Shown here piece after piece: positions 43,064-54,406 of a stretch of 64,000 nt of DNA (positions are counted from its first letter, which is position 1; every line of letters begins with the position of its first letter). Source of the DNA: Bedellia somnulentella (lineage: Eukaryota; Arthropoda; Insecta; Lepidoptera; Bedelliidae); NCBI GenBank assembly GCA_963576735.1, contig OY755178.1:18848001-18912000 (forward strand), read 5' to 3'. Both the position numbers and the translations under genes were made by a program. The notes below the pieces were generated by a model. The model searched no databases, had not been told where the DNA came from, and worked only from the letters and a program-made list of their open reading frames with translations.

Positions 43064-43860
43064 CTAGCTTTTTGCCCGCGACTACGTCCGCGTCGACTAA
43101 ATTTTTTGCATCCAAATAATATAAGAAATATAAAGGCCATTGAGGCTTTTTAAGTGATTGTTCAGCGATGCAGTTGGAGACTTATCACTAAAATCCTTTA
43201 TTTGACTACCTTTTCCCCATTCAACTTCCAAAAGTGGATGAAGAATTACTATCTCCGAAGCTATGGTTACCCTTTTTGGGATTTATGGTCGTTACTGTAT
43301 ATATACTCATGAATGATTGATGGATGAAATTCATAATTCCTTTTTGTAGTGGTTATAACAATCAATCACACCAAGTTTCAAGTTTCCTAATACAGAAATG
43401 TCAAAAATCTCTATACTAACTATCATTTGCTATTTCAACCCCTTAGTGCCATAAAATATATGATAAGAATCATGAAACCAAACATTTTGTACCAAGTTTC
43501 TATGTTCGAGTTATTAAGTTCGTATTAAAATTTATTTATTATTCAAGAACATATCATATAACAAAGTTCAAGTTCGTATTAGTACGGAGAGTAACTATTG
43601 ATTTTCGGATCTTTAATCGTGTGGGTTTAGTTTTATAATTATATAACTATTATAATAGTTGTTTTAATTGTAATATTCAATCGCGAAAGTCTTAGAAAAT
43701 ACTAAGTACGGATAGTAGTTTGGCGCTGCGGGGCGGAGGCCCGGCGGGTGCTGCCCCTTACTCTGACCGTTGTTGGTGATGGTGGGTAAGTTTGCAGCAG
43801 AGATTGCTCGGGAATATGGGGATTGTCCGAGATAAATGATATCCTATGTCATGTTGCGAT
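43064..43860 (-). mobile_element. Helitron-like element, partial third copy
   Basis: CTAGCTTTTTGCCCGCGACT at left is the 3' end seen at 24,519 and 29,242. Similarity continues to GATAAATGATATCCTATG (43,853) and then stops, so the 5' quarter is missing. It contains the same old SINE-A (43,140-43,310). Confidence 0.55.
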
Positions 43861-43914
43861 TGTTCTTGCTATTATTCTAAGCTAACACAAAAACTTTTTT
43901 TTTACTAAAAGCTT

Positions 43915-43995
43915 GTGTCCCTTGAGTTTTGATCCCGGGTCTCTCGAATGTTCATAGAGGTTAGATTTACCGCTACGCCACAGAGACGCTAACTT
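43915..43995 (-). repeat. tRNA-like SINE head
   Basis: Minus strand TGGCGTAGCGGTAAATC (A-box-like) and AGACCCGGGATCAAAAC (B-box-like). Confidence 0.45.
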
Positions 43996-44028
43996 TGACG
44001 GCAAATTTTGAATACCCATTATTTTCTT

Positions 44029-44190
44029 ACATACATACACATACTCACGGCTATAAATCCCTAGAAAGGGTAGCCAGAGCTAAGGAATTAGAAATTCCTC
44101 AGCCACTTTTGGAAAATTGAGTGGGGAAAAGATGGTAAAGTAAAGGTTGTTGGTGATGGGTCTCCAATCGCAACGCCCGCTCCCGCTCCC
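44029..44190 (-). mobile_element. SINE-A, truncated
   Basis: Tail and middle present; stops at GGGTCTCCAATCGC, followed by a (GCTCCC)n-like stretch. Confidence 0.8.
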
Positions 44191-44534
44191 GCTGTATAAT
44201 CCCGCATTTTTATACCCTATCGATGTCGAGAGCTAAAATCCACAATTCAATGTAGAATGAAAAATAGTAAATAAAGATAAAACAGCAAGTAAATAAATGA
44301 TTCGAAGAGTGCACCGAGTAATTATATGAGCTAAAGGTTAAAGCGCAAGATATTCCACTTCTTACGTATCTTAAAAAACATCGATACCACGGTTTAAAAG
44401 CACCCAGCGCCATCTATTGCATACCTCAAGAACTAACGTAACGTTAATACTTATACCAATAAGTAATTCGTTTATTTAAATAGTTATTTGAGGATAAGTA
44501 GAGGTGAAAAAAACAGTTTAGACGATAAAACAAA

Positions 44535-44867
44535 TTGTCCGTCATCCCTCAGGAATTCCTCGTTTTCAAGGATACATTATCGTATCATTTAGATTCTAAA
44601 TTTACATGTTTATATTCGTTTGCAATATATTACCTTGTTGTAAACGACACACAGCGCCATCTCCAATCCATCCAGCAAGCAAACAATATTTTAGTTTTCC
44701 CTCGGGAACATATTTTTTCTGGGATAAAAGTATCCTATTATTTAATCTGGACATCTGACTATACGTCTGCCAAATTTCAAAGCAATCGGTTCAGTAGTTA
44801 CAGCGTGAAAGCGGCACAAATAAACAAACAAACAAACTCACTTTCCAATTTATAATATTAGTATGGA
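44535..44867 (-). mobile_element. Helitron-like 5' fragment
   Basis: Minus strand begins TCCATACTAATATTATAAA, then a GTTTGTTTGTTTATTTG block, resembling the starts at 25,633 and 59,482. The 3' end is not identified. The 106-codon plus frame here is non-coding repeat. Confidence 0.4.
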
Positions 44868-45661
44868 TAAGTGGAAATTATTTCATGACCCATATGCATG
44901 TAAGACAAAGTGTAAATATACTTATTAATACTCCTTTCAATGTTGAAAACGTAGAAAATACCTACACATTACTAAAAACACGAAACATTTTGGTATTATC
45001 TGAACTAAAAGAATTCATAGCCAAGCTCTGACCGAAAAGCTGTTAGCTCAAAACACGTACCTAAATACCATTTGGGAAATGCTCCCGTAGCAAAACCGAT
45101 AAGACATCAAATATTCGCGGCTTATATGCAGATAGTGATAAACGACCTCCCAGCATGGTGGACGCCGCTGAGAGACTATAAATTTAGCCAATAAAATGTT
45201 TTATTCCACGCAATATTCTGCCGTTAAATTACACGACAAAATTCAGCGGGAATATTTCATCTCATATTCATAACTAGTTGGGAACAAATATTTTGGAGCC
45301 TATATATTTCGCGATTGGGTTTAGATAAGCATCTAATGGTTTTTGTTGCCCTGGTACTTTGAGCTTGGATGTGAATTCAGGGGTTCAGAATTTTGTTCGG
45401 CGTCTGTCCGCTCTTAAAAACTGTGGGCTCAACAGGTTCCGTTTTCATTATTTTCTTTAATTTTGTTTACAACTTATTGCTGCAAAAACTCTATATATTC
45501 ATATTCTTTCTTAAACCTTCTCAAGGTTTTATTGATGAAATTTTCATTATGGTATTTAACCGCCTCCCGACCCGCCTCGATTGTATATGAAAAAGCGAAG
45601 AAACAGCATTTATCTATTCGTAAAAATTTATATCCATTCATACAAATGCATAAACTTCCCT
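44868..45661. other. No recognised feature
   Basis: The 65- and 81-codon frames at 45.4-45.7 kb have no motifs. Confidence 0.4.
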
Positions 45662-45750
45662 ATGCACTCATGGCTATAAAACTCCTAAAGCCAGAGCTTT
45701 GGAATTAAAAATTCCTAAGCCACTTGCACGAAGTAAGTGGAGAAAAGATT
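45662..45750 (-). mobile_element. SINE-A 3' fragment
   Basis: ACTCATGGCTATAAAACTCC, then AAATTCCTAAGCCACTT; lacks the (CATA)n tail. Confidence 0.6.
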
Positions 45751-46219
45751 TGGTTTAGTTTAGTTTCACAAAACATACAATAAAAACGTCTCTCATAGTT
45801 TCATATGACGATTTGGATCTACTAAAATTGTAACTTCCAGTATCACACAAGAAGTAGAAGTAGTAGAAAGAATTTGCATGTTAATCTTAAACCACCGAAT
45901 TCAAAGAAACGAATTTGTGACCAGGATTACAGAAATACGAAAGCAGTATTTAGGAAAAGACAACAAAGCGATAGGTCTTATTACGAGAACAGCAAAGTTG
46001 ACTTTCGCTTGCGCTCGGTATGGACAGGATTAGCCGTCTGCGAACGTGAGCTAATTGCGAACAAACGTGCCAATTTCGTTGTTACACAAGTTTGTAGCAA
46101 AAGTCATGTTACGAGGTTTTGAATAGAGTATTAGGGGTTTATAAAGACATAGACAGTTTTCTGTAATGCACCCGTAGCATGAGACGAGTGGGATTCTTCT
46201 GTGAATCTTAAATGACGTC
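45751..46219. other. Unassigned
   Basis: An ATG-less 82-codon frame (45,874-46,122), rich in Arg/Lys, has no family I recognise. Confidence 0.4.
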
Positions 46220-46595
46220 ATTGTTTTTTCAAACTCAAACGTTCACGCCATATATCCCTGAAAGGCTTGGCAGAGCATAATAATACTTCTGAAAATCACG
46301 TGACAGAGTACGAGAGTACCCACGTTTTGCTTGGACAGTGTACTCAGTGTATTCAGGCCAAGCACCATTTTCTACGAATACTCTGTCACATGACAAAGTC
46401 CAACTTAGCCATGTGGGTTTCGTCGCGATGTTTTCCATCACCGTTAAAAACCATGATAAATTAACCATACTTGACCGTTAACAACCATGACTTTAGAAAA
46501 AACCAATTGGTGTCGGGTCCGACCCGGGATTTAAACCCTCATCGTCTGAACGATAAGCGGTGTTTTATCCCATCCGGTTATTTTTTTTTCTTCTT
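46220..46595 (-). mobile_element. tRNA-SINE, full length
   Basis: ACGTTCACGCCATATATCCC at left (tail end), GACCCGGGATTTAAACCC (B-box complement) and GGATGGGATAAAACACC (A-box region complement) at right. Confidence 0.8.
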
Positions 46596-46856
46596 GACAT
46601 TATATGTATTCACCAAAGAGCTCAATGCCTTACCTGAATAGGAGGGTATGGCCAAAGCCCACCGGTCTAGCCTAGCGCAGGTTGGCAGACTTGTGAGTTA
46701 GATGTTCAACCAATACACTACAAAGGCTGCCTAGTTATAAAGTAGAGGCTTTTACCGTAGTATGGGCAGAGATACAAACTTTGTGTTTTTGACTTTATAC
46801 AGTCATATTTTTTACAATATCGTGTGTAACATATTTTGAGACTGTATCTATACAAA

Positions 46857-47010
46857 TTATAGCTATAAATCTCAAAACGGATAAGCGGAGCTTTTTAATT
46901 CGAAATTCCTTAGTCAATTTTGGAAGATAAATGATGAAAAGATTGTTAAATAAAGGATGTATGGTGATGGGTCTTCTGTGACATTGCCCACAATCGCTTG
47001 AAGTCCAAAA
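46857..47010 (-). mobile_element. SINE-A, diverged
   Basis: TAGCTATAAATCTCAAAACG, TAGTCAATTTTGGAAG, GTGATGGGTCTTCTG; truncated head. Confidence 0.6.
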
Positions 47011-47046
47011 ACTCTAAGTCCAATAATAATATAAAATTATTCCTGG

Positions 47047-47300
47047 TAAATAAAAGATAAAAAAGATAAAAGATATTCATTTGTTACCAAACACAATAAC
47101 AACATATACAAACATTACAATTTAAAAAGAAAAGATGGCAACAAAAAGGCAAAGTACCTCAGATAGGTTCCCAACATTATCCGCAAAAAAAAAGTTAAAC
47201 AGTTCGCTTTCAAGTCACACTTTAAAATTGATCAAATTTAATCTTCACCATATTCCTTTTCAAGGGTAAAAGTCGTGTATTCTTTTCCATTTCAGATTTT
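47047..47300 (-). mobile_element. LINE 3' UTR fragment with AAAGAT-type tail
   Basis: AAAAGATAAAAAAGATAAAAG at the left is the tail class of the 2.96-kb LINE; the adjoining sequence is A-rich and only loosely similar. Confidence 0.35.
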
Positions 47301-47370
47301 AAATAGAGATTAATGTATTTATTTTATTCATTATTTGCTACAAAGCAAACAACTTAAGATATTGTTTATT

Positions 47371-47535
47371 TTTGGAAAGTTATGTGGGGAAAGATGTTTA
47401 AATAAAGGTTGTTGGTGATGGGTCTCCAACAGCATCGCCCAAAATCCCTTAAAAGCCCCTACACCGTTAGTCACCTTTTACGTACACCCACCGGAAGAAA
47501 TGGGGTAGTGCTATTCTAAGCCGAGACTACACAGC
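47371..47535 (-). mobile_element. SINE-A, 5' two-thirds
   Basis: TTTTTGGAAAGTTATGTGGG to AAGCCGAGACTACACAGC; the 3' tail is missing. Confidence 0.8.
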
Positions 47536-47561
47536 AGCAACATAAATAATTGTTGGAGAAC

Positions 47562-47672
47562 CAACAATTATTTATTATTACCATCATTTTCCCACTCAAC
47601 TTCCAGAAGTGGATGTAGAATTTGACATTCCAAAGCTCTGGCTACTCCGTTTAGGGATATATACGTGGACAG
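47562..47672 (+). mobile_element. SINE-A 3' half
   Basis: CAACTTCCAGAAGTGGATG to GGGATATATACGTGGAC; the tail is eroded. Confidence 0.6.
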
Positions 47673-47689
47673 AATGCCCCCACTGTCAG

Positions 47690-48086
47690 GGCTATTTGTC
47701 ACATCAATAACTTTTTAGAGCGATGTCAGGATGCCGACATACATCACACTACGTTACCTACTCTTATTAAGCTGTGTAAAGTGGTACTTAGTTCCTAGAT
47801 ATATGTATGTTATTTTGTATTGTTTAATATGATCTCATTTTATTTAAATTTTAATTCTGTTTATTTTAAATGTTTGTTGTATTTTATTATTGTTTGATTT
47901 TGTGTAATTTTAATTCTATTTGTTGTAAATGTGAAATTTTAATTAAGTTAGTTATATTTGTTGTGAATGTTAAATTCTATTTTGTATATATTTTTTGTTC
48001 TACCTAACAATAATTGCGTGTTGGCCATAGCTGTTAAGCATTATTGTGTTTTTATAATAAATAAATAAATAAATAAATAAATAACC
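47690..48086 (+). mobile_element. LINE 3' end with (AAAT)n tail
   Basis: T-rich 3' UTR-like DNA ending GTTTTTATAATAAATAAATA. Poly(A) signal and repeat tail suggest a 5'-truncated LINE. No codons identified. Confidence 0.5.
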
Positions 48087-48475
48087 GTGCGTGTAGGTGT
48101 GAGTATAAGTAGGTATTTTAGCCATATCTATAAGTTTAAGCGCGTTAGATAAAAATGGTATAGTTTTTAAATAAAAACGAGAATACGTTTTACACTAGGG
48201 TCGAGCGTATTTTTCACCTTTGCACGGCTACATTTTGCCGGTCAAATATTGAAATCACAAAAACGTACAGTACACAGGATGGTCCGGTGAAAACGGTTTA
48301 TTTGTATTTTTTGCACCGTGACTAATCTTTTTGTTGGACAACCCGATGTTTGTTTAGCGATTTCTGATCTCGAAATTTTAACTAGATACCATATAAAAGT
48401 TTCCTAAAGTATATATATATATATATATATTTATATGTTTTTGTATAAGAAACCAAAATAAAATGTAATGTTAGG
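48087..48475. other. Unassigned, with (AT)n
   Basis: (AT)n at about 48,412-48,430. Nothing else recognised. Confidence 0.4.
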
Positions 48476-48832
48476 TTATGTAGTTGAATGAGAAATAGCG
48501 TGATTCGTGAAAGGTGCGGTGTGATAGATGATATTGTAACAAACATAAAAAGGAATGTTGAGATGTTTTGGGCAAATAGAGAGGATGGATGACAGTAAAT
48601 TTGTGAAAGAGCCAATAAAGAATGTAGCCAATGTGCAAGGTAATGTTAGTAGAGGACGATCTCGGAGGACTCATTAGTACTAAATAGATAATGTGCTCAA
48701 AGTGTGAGGTGTTGTAGTATGAAGAATATAAGAGCCTGAATGAAAAGATAGTTTGCCAGGATCGTAAAAAGTGGAGATCGATAGCTTCTGCCTACCCCGA
48801 TTGGGAACTAGCAACGTGAGTATGTATGTGTT
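48476..48832 (+). mobile_element. RTE LINE 3' fragment, ~350 bp
   Basis: GAATGTTGAGATGTTTTGGG, GTTAGTAGAGGACGATCTCG, AAAAGTGGAGATCGATAGC and the end ACGTGAGTATGTATGTG. It covers the C-terminal RTE codons but with stops and indels. Confidence 0.85.
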
Positions 48833-48890
48833 TTAAAATAATTATTCCTATCACTAGATTTCAAAATGTCTTTTGAAATCGTTAGAATAC

Positions 48891-49071
48891 ACGCTTGTTT
48901 TTCATACAAAGCATTCTGAGATAAAGTCAAGTTTTGTTTTTTTTAATGTTCACCTTATTTCTTATTATAATTTATATAAACACGCTTGTTTTTCATACAA
49001 AGCATTCTGAGATAAAGTCAAGTTTTGTTTTTTTTAATGTTCACCTTATTTCTTATTATAATTTATAATAG
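48891..49071 (+). repeat. Perfect tandem duplication, 2 x 91 bp
   Basis: ACGCTTGTTTTTCATACAAA starts at 48,891 and 48,982. The two units agree for about 88 bp without a mismatch that I can see. Confidence 0.92.
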
Positions 49072-49490
49072 ACAATTTAAAAATAAGTTGTCAATTTATT
49101 GAGTACTGTACCATGACCACAGATCTGTATTTGAATAGATAACGCAAGTGTCATTTCTTGTATAGAAACCAAGTGTGCCATTATTTTTCCATCTACTGTG
49201 ACGTCACATGAGCAATTTAGTGATGGGAACTCCCAGTCAGCGCGTAAACGATTCAATCGATTATATTCGAGTGCATCGACAGACGAATGATAAATAGACA
49301 GAAGAATGATAAATCTAGAATTATACCTGTTTTTTAATAACGCTATTTTCTCATGGTCTCATTTTTATTCTGAGCAACTTTTCCTACATTATTTTCCTCC
49401 ACCACTACATCTGATGATCTGATGCTTATGCTTATTAAAACCTACTTGATTATGTTTTCTTCAATGTGTTATACTATATGTATAGTTAAA
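49072..49490. other. No recognised feature
   Basis: Nothing assignable. Confidence 0.35.
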
Positions 49491-49678
49491 CGAAATGTCA
49501 TCTTGTATAGAAGGGGGGGGGCCTGGTGATCTGTCATACAGGGAAACCTAGTATAGACACCAGCTCTCGCCACAAAGACTTATACTGTAAACTAAACATA
49601 TTTTTGTGACTTTTTGCTTTGTGTTGAGAGAAAATAAATACATTTTATTATTATTATTATTATTATTATCTTCTCGGA
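49491..49678 (+). mobile_element. LINE 3' end with (ATT)n tail
   Basis: A G8 run, then CAGGGAAACCTAGTATAGAC, AATAAATACATTTT and (ATT)n to 49,668. The structure is that of a LINE 3' UTR. Confidence 0.45.
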
Positions 49679-50323
49679 GAACAACGATCTAAATCAGTAA
49701 GTTAATGAGTCAGTTAGTCAGTGAGTAGTTCAGTAGCCTTTATTAATATAATAACTTGTCCTTATTGATAACCTACCTAATTAACAAGTTTTAATAATTT
49801 GTTTTCGGAAAGTTACGAAATGATTAAAAAAAAAAACCCAAGAAGAAATTTTATCTACAAAAAGGAAAGCCAGTAGAAGGCGCTATGACAAAATATAATA
49901 CAACCCAGAACTAATTCGGATTTGAAACAAAAAAACTTAACAAATAAAATAACTTGTAGAGAAGGAAAAATAATCCAACTTTTTTTTTCGTTGTCTGGTT
50001 TTCTCCAGGCTGTATCTCATAAACAGTGATAACTAGAAAGCTGAAATTTTCACAAATGACGTATTTCTGTTGCCGCTATAACAACAAATACAAGTTAAAA
50101 AAGGATTTTAAGGGGGGCCCCTTACAATAAACGTGTTTTTTTTCCGTAATTGTTTGCTCAATATTAAAACGTTAATAAGTAGATACTTAAAATTTTCAGA
50201 GTATATTTACTTGTATATCACCTTTCAAAATAAATAATTAAATAACAGTACAGAAAATATCAAAGGGGCTCCCATACAAAAACGTTATTTTCTATTATAG
50301 ATGATAGTACGGAACTCTTCGTT
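49679..50323. other. Unassigned repeat-like DNA
   Basis: Ends with GATAGTACGGAACTCTTCG, resembling the end of a dispersed insect repeat, but I cannot define it from one copy. Confidence 0.3.
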
Positions 50324-50332
50324 TGTTCAATA

Positions 50333-50493
50333 ACATAACATAACATAACATAAACGTTCACGCCGTTTATCCCCGAAGGGGTTGGCAGAGGTACCAATAC
50401 TCCTGAACTCACATGGCAAGCGCCATCTAGTTTCCAGAGAAGGTACCCACGTTTTGCTTAGACAGTGTACTCACGTGATAGGGGGCAGGCCTA
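50333..50493 (-). mobile_element. tRNA-SINE, 3' half, with TSD
   Basis: Tail (CATAA)n at left. Bracketed by TGTTCAATA at 50,324-50,332 and 50,494-50,502. 5'-truncated; the CCCCGAAGGGG hairpin is intact. Confidence 0.9.
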
Positions 50494-50679
50494 TGTTCAA
50501 TATTGGAAATAAAAAAAGCAAAGAAGTGTAACAAACTCTTCAACATTTGCTGAATATGTAGAATTATCAGAAGCAGTAACAAAATTAAATTTTCTCATTT
50601 GTGTAATGAATGATGTCTTTACTAAGGTTTGTAAAACCAGTTAAAATCTATGAAGATAATTCAGCAGCTGTAGCTATGT
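50494..50679 (+). pseudogene. copia RNase H, left part
   Basis: Codons WK(stop)KKQRSVTNSSTFAEYVELSEAV match the Ty1/copia RNase H signature W.SKKQ..V..SS.EAEY; a TAA stands where Ser is expected. After one frame change near 50,636 it gives IYEDNSAAVAM, where a D-N-x-x-A block is typical. It is then cut by the RTE insertion. Decayed; no other copia domains remain upstream. Confidence 0.8.
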
Positions 50680-50711
50680 AGATACATACATACATACATA
50701 TACTCACGCCA

Positions 50712-52847
50712 TTAGTTCCCATTGGGGTAGGCAGAGACTATTGATCGCCACTTCTCACGATCCTGACAAACCTCTCTAGCTTCGTTTACATCCATCAATC
50801 TTTTCATACATGCTCTTTTATTCTTCATACTTCGGACGCCAGCCTTTTTGAGCACACTCTCAATTTGGTCCAAGTATGTTCTCCGGGGTCGTCCTCTACT
50901 AACATTACCATCCACACTAGCTCTATAGATCCCTTTTACCAATTTCCTATCATCCATCTTCTCTATGTGCCCAAACCATCTCAACATTCCTTTTTCTATC
51001 TTTCTTACAATATCATCTTTCACACCACACTTTTCACGAATAACACTATTTCTCACTCGGTCACACAATCTAACATTACAAATTTTTCTGAGGGACCTCA
51101 TCTCTACTGCATTCACTCTGCTCTCATGCTTCTTCTGCCACACCCAACATTCGCTTTCATACATAGGCGTAGGAACAAGAACAGCATCATGCACAGCCAT
51201 TCGGGCCTTTTCAGACACCGATTGACTGATCATTAGGCTATTCATTGCTCCATTTACCGCATTACCCTTTTTCACTCTTCTTTCAATGTCTTCATCACAT
51301 TTTCCATCCCTTGTAAACAAACTTCCCAGATATACAAACTCCTTCACCTGTTCCACATCCTTACCATCAATCGCAATCACGCATTCTGTCACATCTTCCT
51401 GTCTCTCAAAAACCATCGTTTTGGTCTTATCCACATTCACCCTCATTCCCTTTCTTACAAAAGACTCACATGCAATATTCATCATCTCTTGCAACTCTTC
51501 TGCCGATGATGCAAGTAGCACTAGATCGTCAGCATACAAGAGGCATTTAATGATGAATCCACCCATTCTTAGTCCATAATCACTTTCACGCAACTCTGTC
51601 AAACAGTCATCCATGAACAGATTGAAGAGCCACGGAGAAGCTACACATCCCTGTCGGACACCCCTAGAGATTCCGAACCAGTCAGTGTTTTTCCCGTTTA
51701 CTCTTACACATGCACTAGAATCCTCATAGAGTGATACTAATGCACGTATAAGTTGACTCCCCAAACCGAACTTGGATAACATCTCCCATAAACACTTTCT
51801 TACCACCCTATCATACGCCTTCTCTAAATCAATAAAGGAGCAATACACCTTTTGGTTCTTAGCTAAGAACTTTTCGGTGATGCTCCTTAGAGAGAAGATT
51901 TGATCCATACATCCCATTCCTTTCCTAAATCCCGCTTGCACATCCCATATTTTCTCATCAGTTTCATTCATCACTCTTTCAATCAGTACCTTAGCACACA
52001 ATTTACCAACAATGCTGAGTAAGCTGATGCCGCGGTAGTTTTTAGCCTCTTGGTGTGACCCCTTTCCTTTATATAGAGGCACAATCACCGCCTTGCACCA
52101 GTCTCGTGGAACTTTGCCACTCGACCAGCATTTTTGGAAAAGGAAGTACAACCAAGAAGCCACCAACCCTTTACCAGCCCTCAGCATTTCGATAGTAATC
52201 CTATCATACCCTGCCGCCTTCCCTAATTTCATACTTTTCATTGCTTTCATTATTTCTTCCATACTAATCTCGCTGTCACTAAATTCACCCATCTCCCCGT
52301 TCCCATCAACATTACTGTCGATTGGCGAAGAAATGGATGCATCCTCTTTCTCAAACAGTCCCTCAAAATAATTCTTCCATACCCGTTTCATGCTACTTTC
52401 ATCCGTCGCCAATTCACCCTGTTCATCTCTTATTACACTCACTCTCGTGTTTTGGGAAACTCCCTTTTCTTTCCGGATATACTTCCAGAATAACTTTTGG
52501 TTATTCCGGAAATTATCAGAAAGTTTCCTCTCACACCACTCTTGCAAATCCCGCTTTTTCTTTTCTATTTTCTTCTTTACCTCATTCTTAACTCTCTTAT
52601 ATTCATCTTCACTTTTCTGCACTACATCGTCAGTTACACTCGCATCCATCCGTTTACTAGCTTTAATCGCTAGTAAATCTAACCACGCTTTCTTCTTATC
52701 TCCCACCGCCTCTTTCACAACTTTATCCCACCAACTTGTTGGTGGTCTATTTGACCTTTTACACACTCCACAAACTTCCGTCGCACATTCAACCATCGTC
52801 GATTTGAGCACATCCCATACTTCTTCTATTTGCTCAAGCTGTGTGAT
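50712..52847 (-). CDS. RTE ORF2, reverse transcriptase half
   Basis: About 710 residues, uninterrupted. It begins in the linker after the endonuclease (LEQIEEVWDVLKSTMVEC). RT blocks: KSMKLGKAAGYDRITIEML, YRGISLLSIVGKLCAKVL, QAGFRKGMGCMDQIF, FIDLEKAYDRV (motif A), GVRQGCVASPWLFNLFMD (motif B), LLYADDLVLLA (catalytic YADD), then KTMVF and FVYLGSLF. C-terminal zinc-less RTE tail: MLRWFGHIEKMDDRKLV, GRPRRTYLDQ, EVCQDREKW. All catalytic Asp residues are present. The displayed start at 52,811 is a GTG inside the natural protein. The true start lies beyond the insert, so no functional protein is expected from this copy alone. Confidence 0.95.
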   Translation of the reverse strand: MTQLEQIEEVWDVLKSTMVECATEVCGVCKRSNRPPTSWWDKVVKEAVGDKKKAWLDLLAIKASKRMDASVTDDVVQKSEDEYKRVKNEVKKKIEKKKRDLQEWCERKLSDNFRNNQKLFWKYIRKEKGVSQNTRVSVIRDEQGELATDESSMKRVWKNYFEGLFEKEDASISSPIDSNVDGNGEMGEFSDSEISMEEIMKAMKSMKLGKAAGYDRITIEMLRAGKGLVASWLYFLFQKCWSSGKVPRDWCKAVIVPLYKGKGSHQEAKNYRGISLLSIVGKLCAKVLIERVMNETDEKIWDVQAGFRKGMGCMDQIFSLRSITEKFLAKNQKVYCSFIDLEKAYDRVVRKCLWEMLSKFGLGSQLIRALVSLYEDSSACVRVNGKNTDWFGISRGVRQGCVASPWLFNLFMDDCLTELRESDYGLRMGGFIIKCLLYADDLVLLASSAEELQEMMNIACESFVRKGMRVNVDKTKTMVFERQEDVTECVIAIDGKDVEQVKEFVYLGSLFTRDGKCDEDIERRVKKGNAVNGAMNSLMISQSVSEKARMAVHDAVLVPTPMYESECWVWQKKHESRVNAVEMRSLRKICNVRLCDRVRNSVIREKCGVKDDIVRKIEKGMLRWFGHIEKMDDRKLVKGIYRASVDGNVSRGRPRRTYLDQIESVLKKAGVRSMKNKRACMKRLMDVNEAREVCQDREKWRSIVSAYPNGN

Positions 52848-53016
52848 GTTCGAGAGTATAATAATAGAGAACTAAAAGTATATGCAAGAAACTGGATTCT
52901 CCATCTATCGTATGAGGCCACAGAACAATTGGTAAACGTAATTGACTAAAATATTCCTACCTAATCTCTCACGTACACTACTAACACATAATCATACACA
53001 CAAACATACACACACA

Positions 53017-53052
<36 letters not shown>

Positions 53053-53533
53053 AACTTACTTCAAATTAAGATTTTCACGGTCTACATAATTATTAATTAC
53101 CTCATCCAATGTAATGTAAGATTCGCCTATATGTCTAATTGGTATTGATTAATTGTTATTCCGGAAATCATTTTTGTTATTATTATTAATTATAATTGTT
53201 ATTATTATTAATTATTCCAAATGTTTGTATTAATTCAATATGTTTTCTCTGTTAATTTCATTTTGTAATGCTAATTGTGATTGTTAATATAATATCTTAT
53301 TTCTTATATATATAATTTGTTTATTTTAAGTCATGTGTATTTTTGCAAATGCATTATGTTTAATTTGTATGGGTACCCACGATACAGGCTTGCCTAGTGT
53401 GGGGCCACAGGATAATATGTTCTACATTGATTTATAGTTTGTCAATTGTCTGTATAAATTAATATTGTATTTGTAGAATTCGATGTAAATTATGAATGCC
53501 AATAAATACTATTTGATTTGATTTTGATTTGAT
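52848..53533 (+). mobile_element. 5'-truncated LINE inserted in the RTE ORF
   Basis: It separates endonuclease from RT of the RTE. Opens with 33 ORF2 C-terminal codons on the plus strand (REYNNRELKVYARNWILHLS ... stop at 52,947-52,949), similar to Jockey-type ends. A 3' UTR follows with a (CA)n microsatellite, GTGGGGCCACAGGATAAT and a (TTTGATTT)n tail at 53,508-53,531. No clear TSD. Confidence 0.75.
52996..53052. repeat. (CA)n microsatellite
   Basis: About 57 bp, mostly uninterrupted in its right half, in the 3' UTR of the inserted LINE. Confidence 0.95.
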
Positions 53534-54406
53534 TTCCATTTCATCCTTCATCTCCACGCAACTTAGTCTATCATCCAATTTCCTCAAGTATTCATCTCTG
53601 ATATTTTCATCTTCTTGCAGTTTTTCTACTTTTATTCTCGCAAAATCCGTTGTTGACACTTTAGGCCTGTGACGCCAACGCGTGCACAGACCCCTTAATC
53701 GTGATATAACGAGAAAGTGATCTGTGCCAACGTTCGTGCCCCTATAGACCCTGGTGTCAACAACTTTTGCTCTCAGCCTTTTATCAACTATCACAAAATC
53801 AATCATACTTCTCTCGCTTCCCCTCTGTCTTGTATACATATGGATATCTTTGTGTTTAAACAACGTGTTTGTAACACAAAGATTCCTCTCCAAACATACC
53901 TCAATCAATTTCTCACCATTCTCATTCACCCTTTGATCACCAAACTTTCCTAAAACTCTTTCGCAACCGTTGCGTGACACACCAACCCAGCCATTAAAAT
54001 CTCCTAACATTACAAGTCTCTTATTCTGATCACACCCATTCACAACATCATCTAACAGATTCCAAAACTCCTCCCTCTCGGATAGGGATCTAGACATGTC
54101 CGGAGCGTATACGCAAATTATGCGCATCCGGACTAGTCCCAATTTCACCTTAATCCACAGGAGCCTTGGACTCACACATTCGTAATCTTTCATACACTGA
54201 GCCATCCTTTCAGATATCAGAAGTCCCACTCCTTGGCTAGCTCGGTCACTGTCAGCGACTCCAGACCAGATTGCTGTAATGTTGCCAAGTTGTGAAACTT
54301 CCTTTCCCTTAAGCTTCGTCTCATTTACACAAAGAAAATCCAGTTTTCTTTCATTCATAATCATACATACTTCATCTAATTTTTCAAACATTCCCCCCGT
54401 GAGCAA
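53534..54406 (-). pseudogene. RTE ORF2, AP endonuclease half, disconnected
   Basis: About 290 residues. Motifs: LCVNETKLKG (metal-binding Glu), LLISERMAQ, IICVYAPDM, RLVMLGDFNGWVG (GDFN), RSMIDFVIVDKRL (DF/Y), NVGTDHFLVISRLR (TDHxLV, catalytic Asp-His). All key residues are present. Reading runs into the LINE insert and stops at 53,459. The first codons are uncertain: the frame here uses TTG, and an ATG (54,410 area) lies out of frame before a G6 run, so a start-proximal indel is possible. Confidence 0.92.

Noticed and set aside
44210..44413. 67-codon minus-strand frame
   Set aside because: No motifs; no support from repeats or codon pattern.
45874..46122. 82-codon basic frame
   Set aside because: No recognisable motif, no ATG-context or splice evidence, no second copy in the window; treated as chance.
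50865..52875. Plus-strand frames of 86-161 codons
   Set aside because: Antisense shadows of the RTE reverse transcriptase.
52942..53148. 68-codon His/Thr-rich frame
   Set aside because: Translation of a (CA)n microsatellite.
53717..53953. Plus-strand frames of 60-78 codons
   Set aside because: Antisense of the RTE endonuclease.
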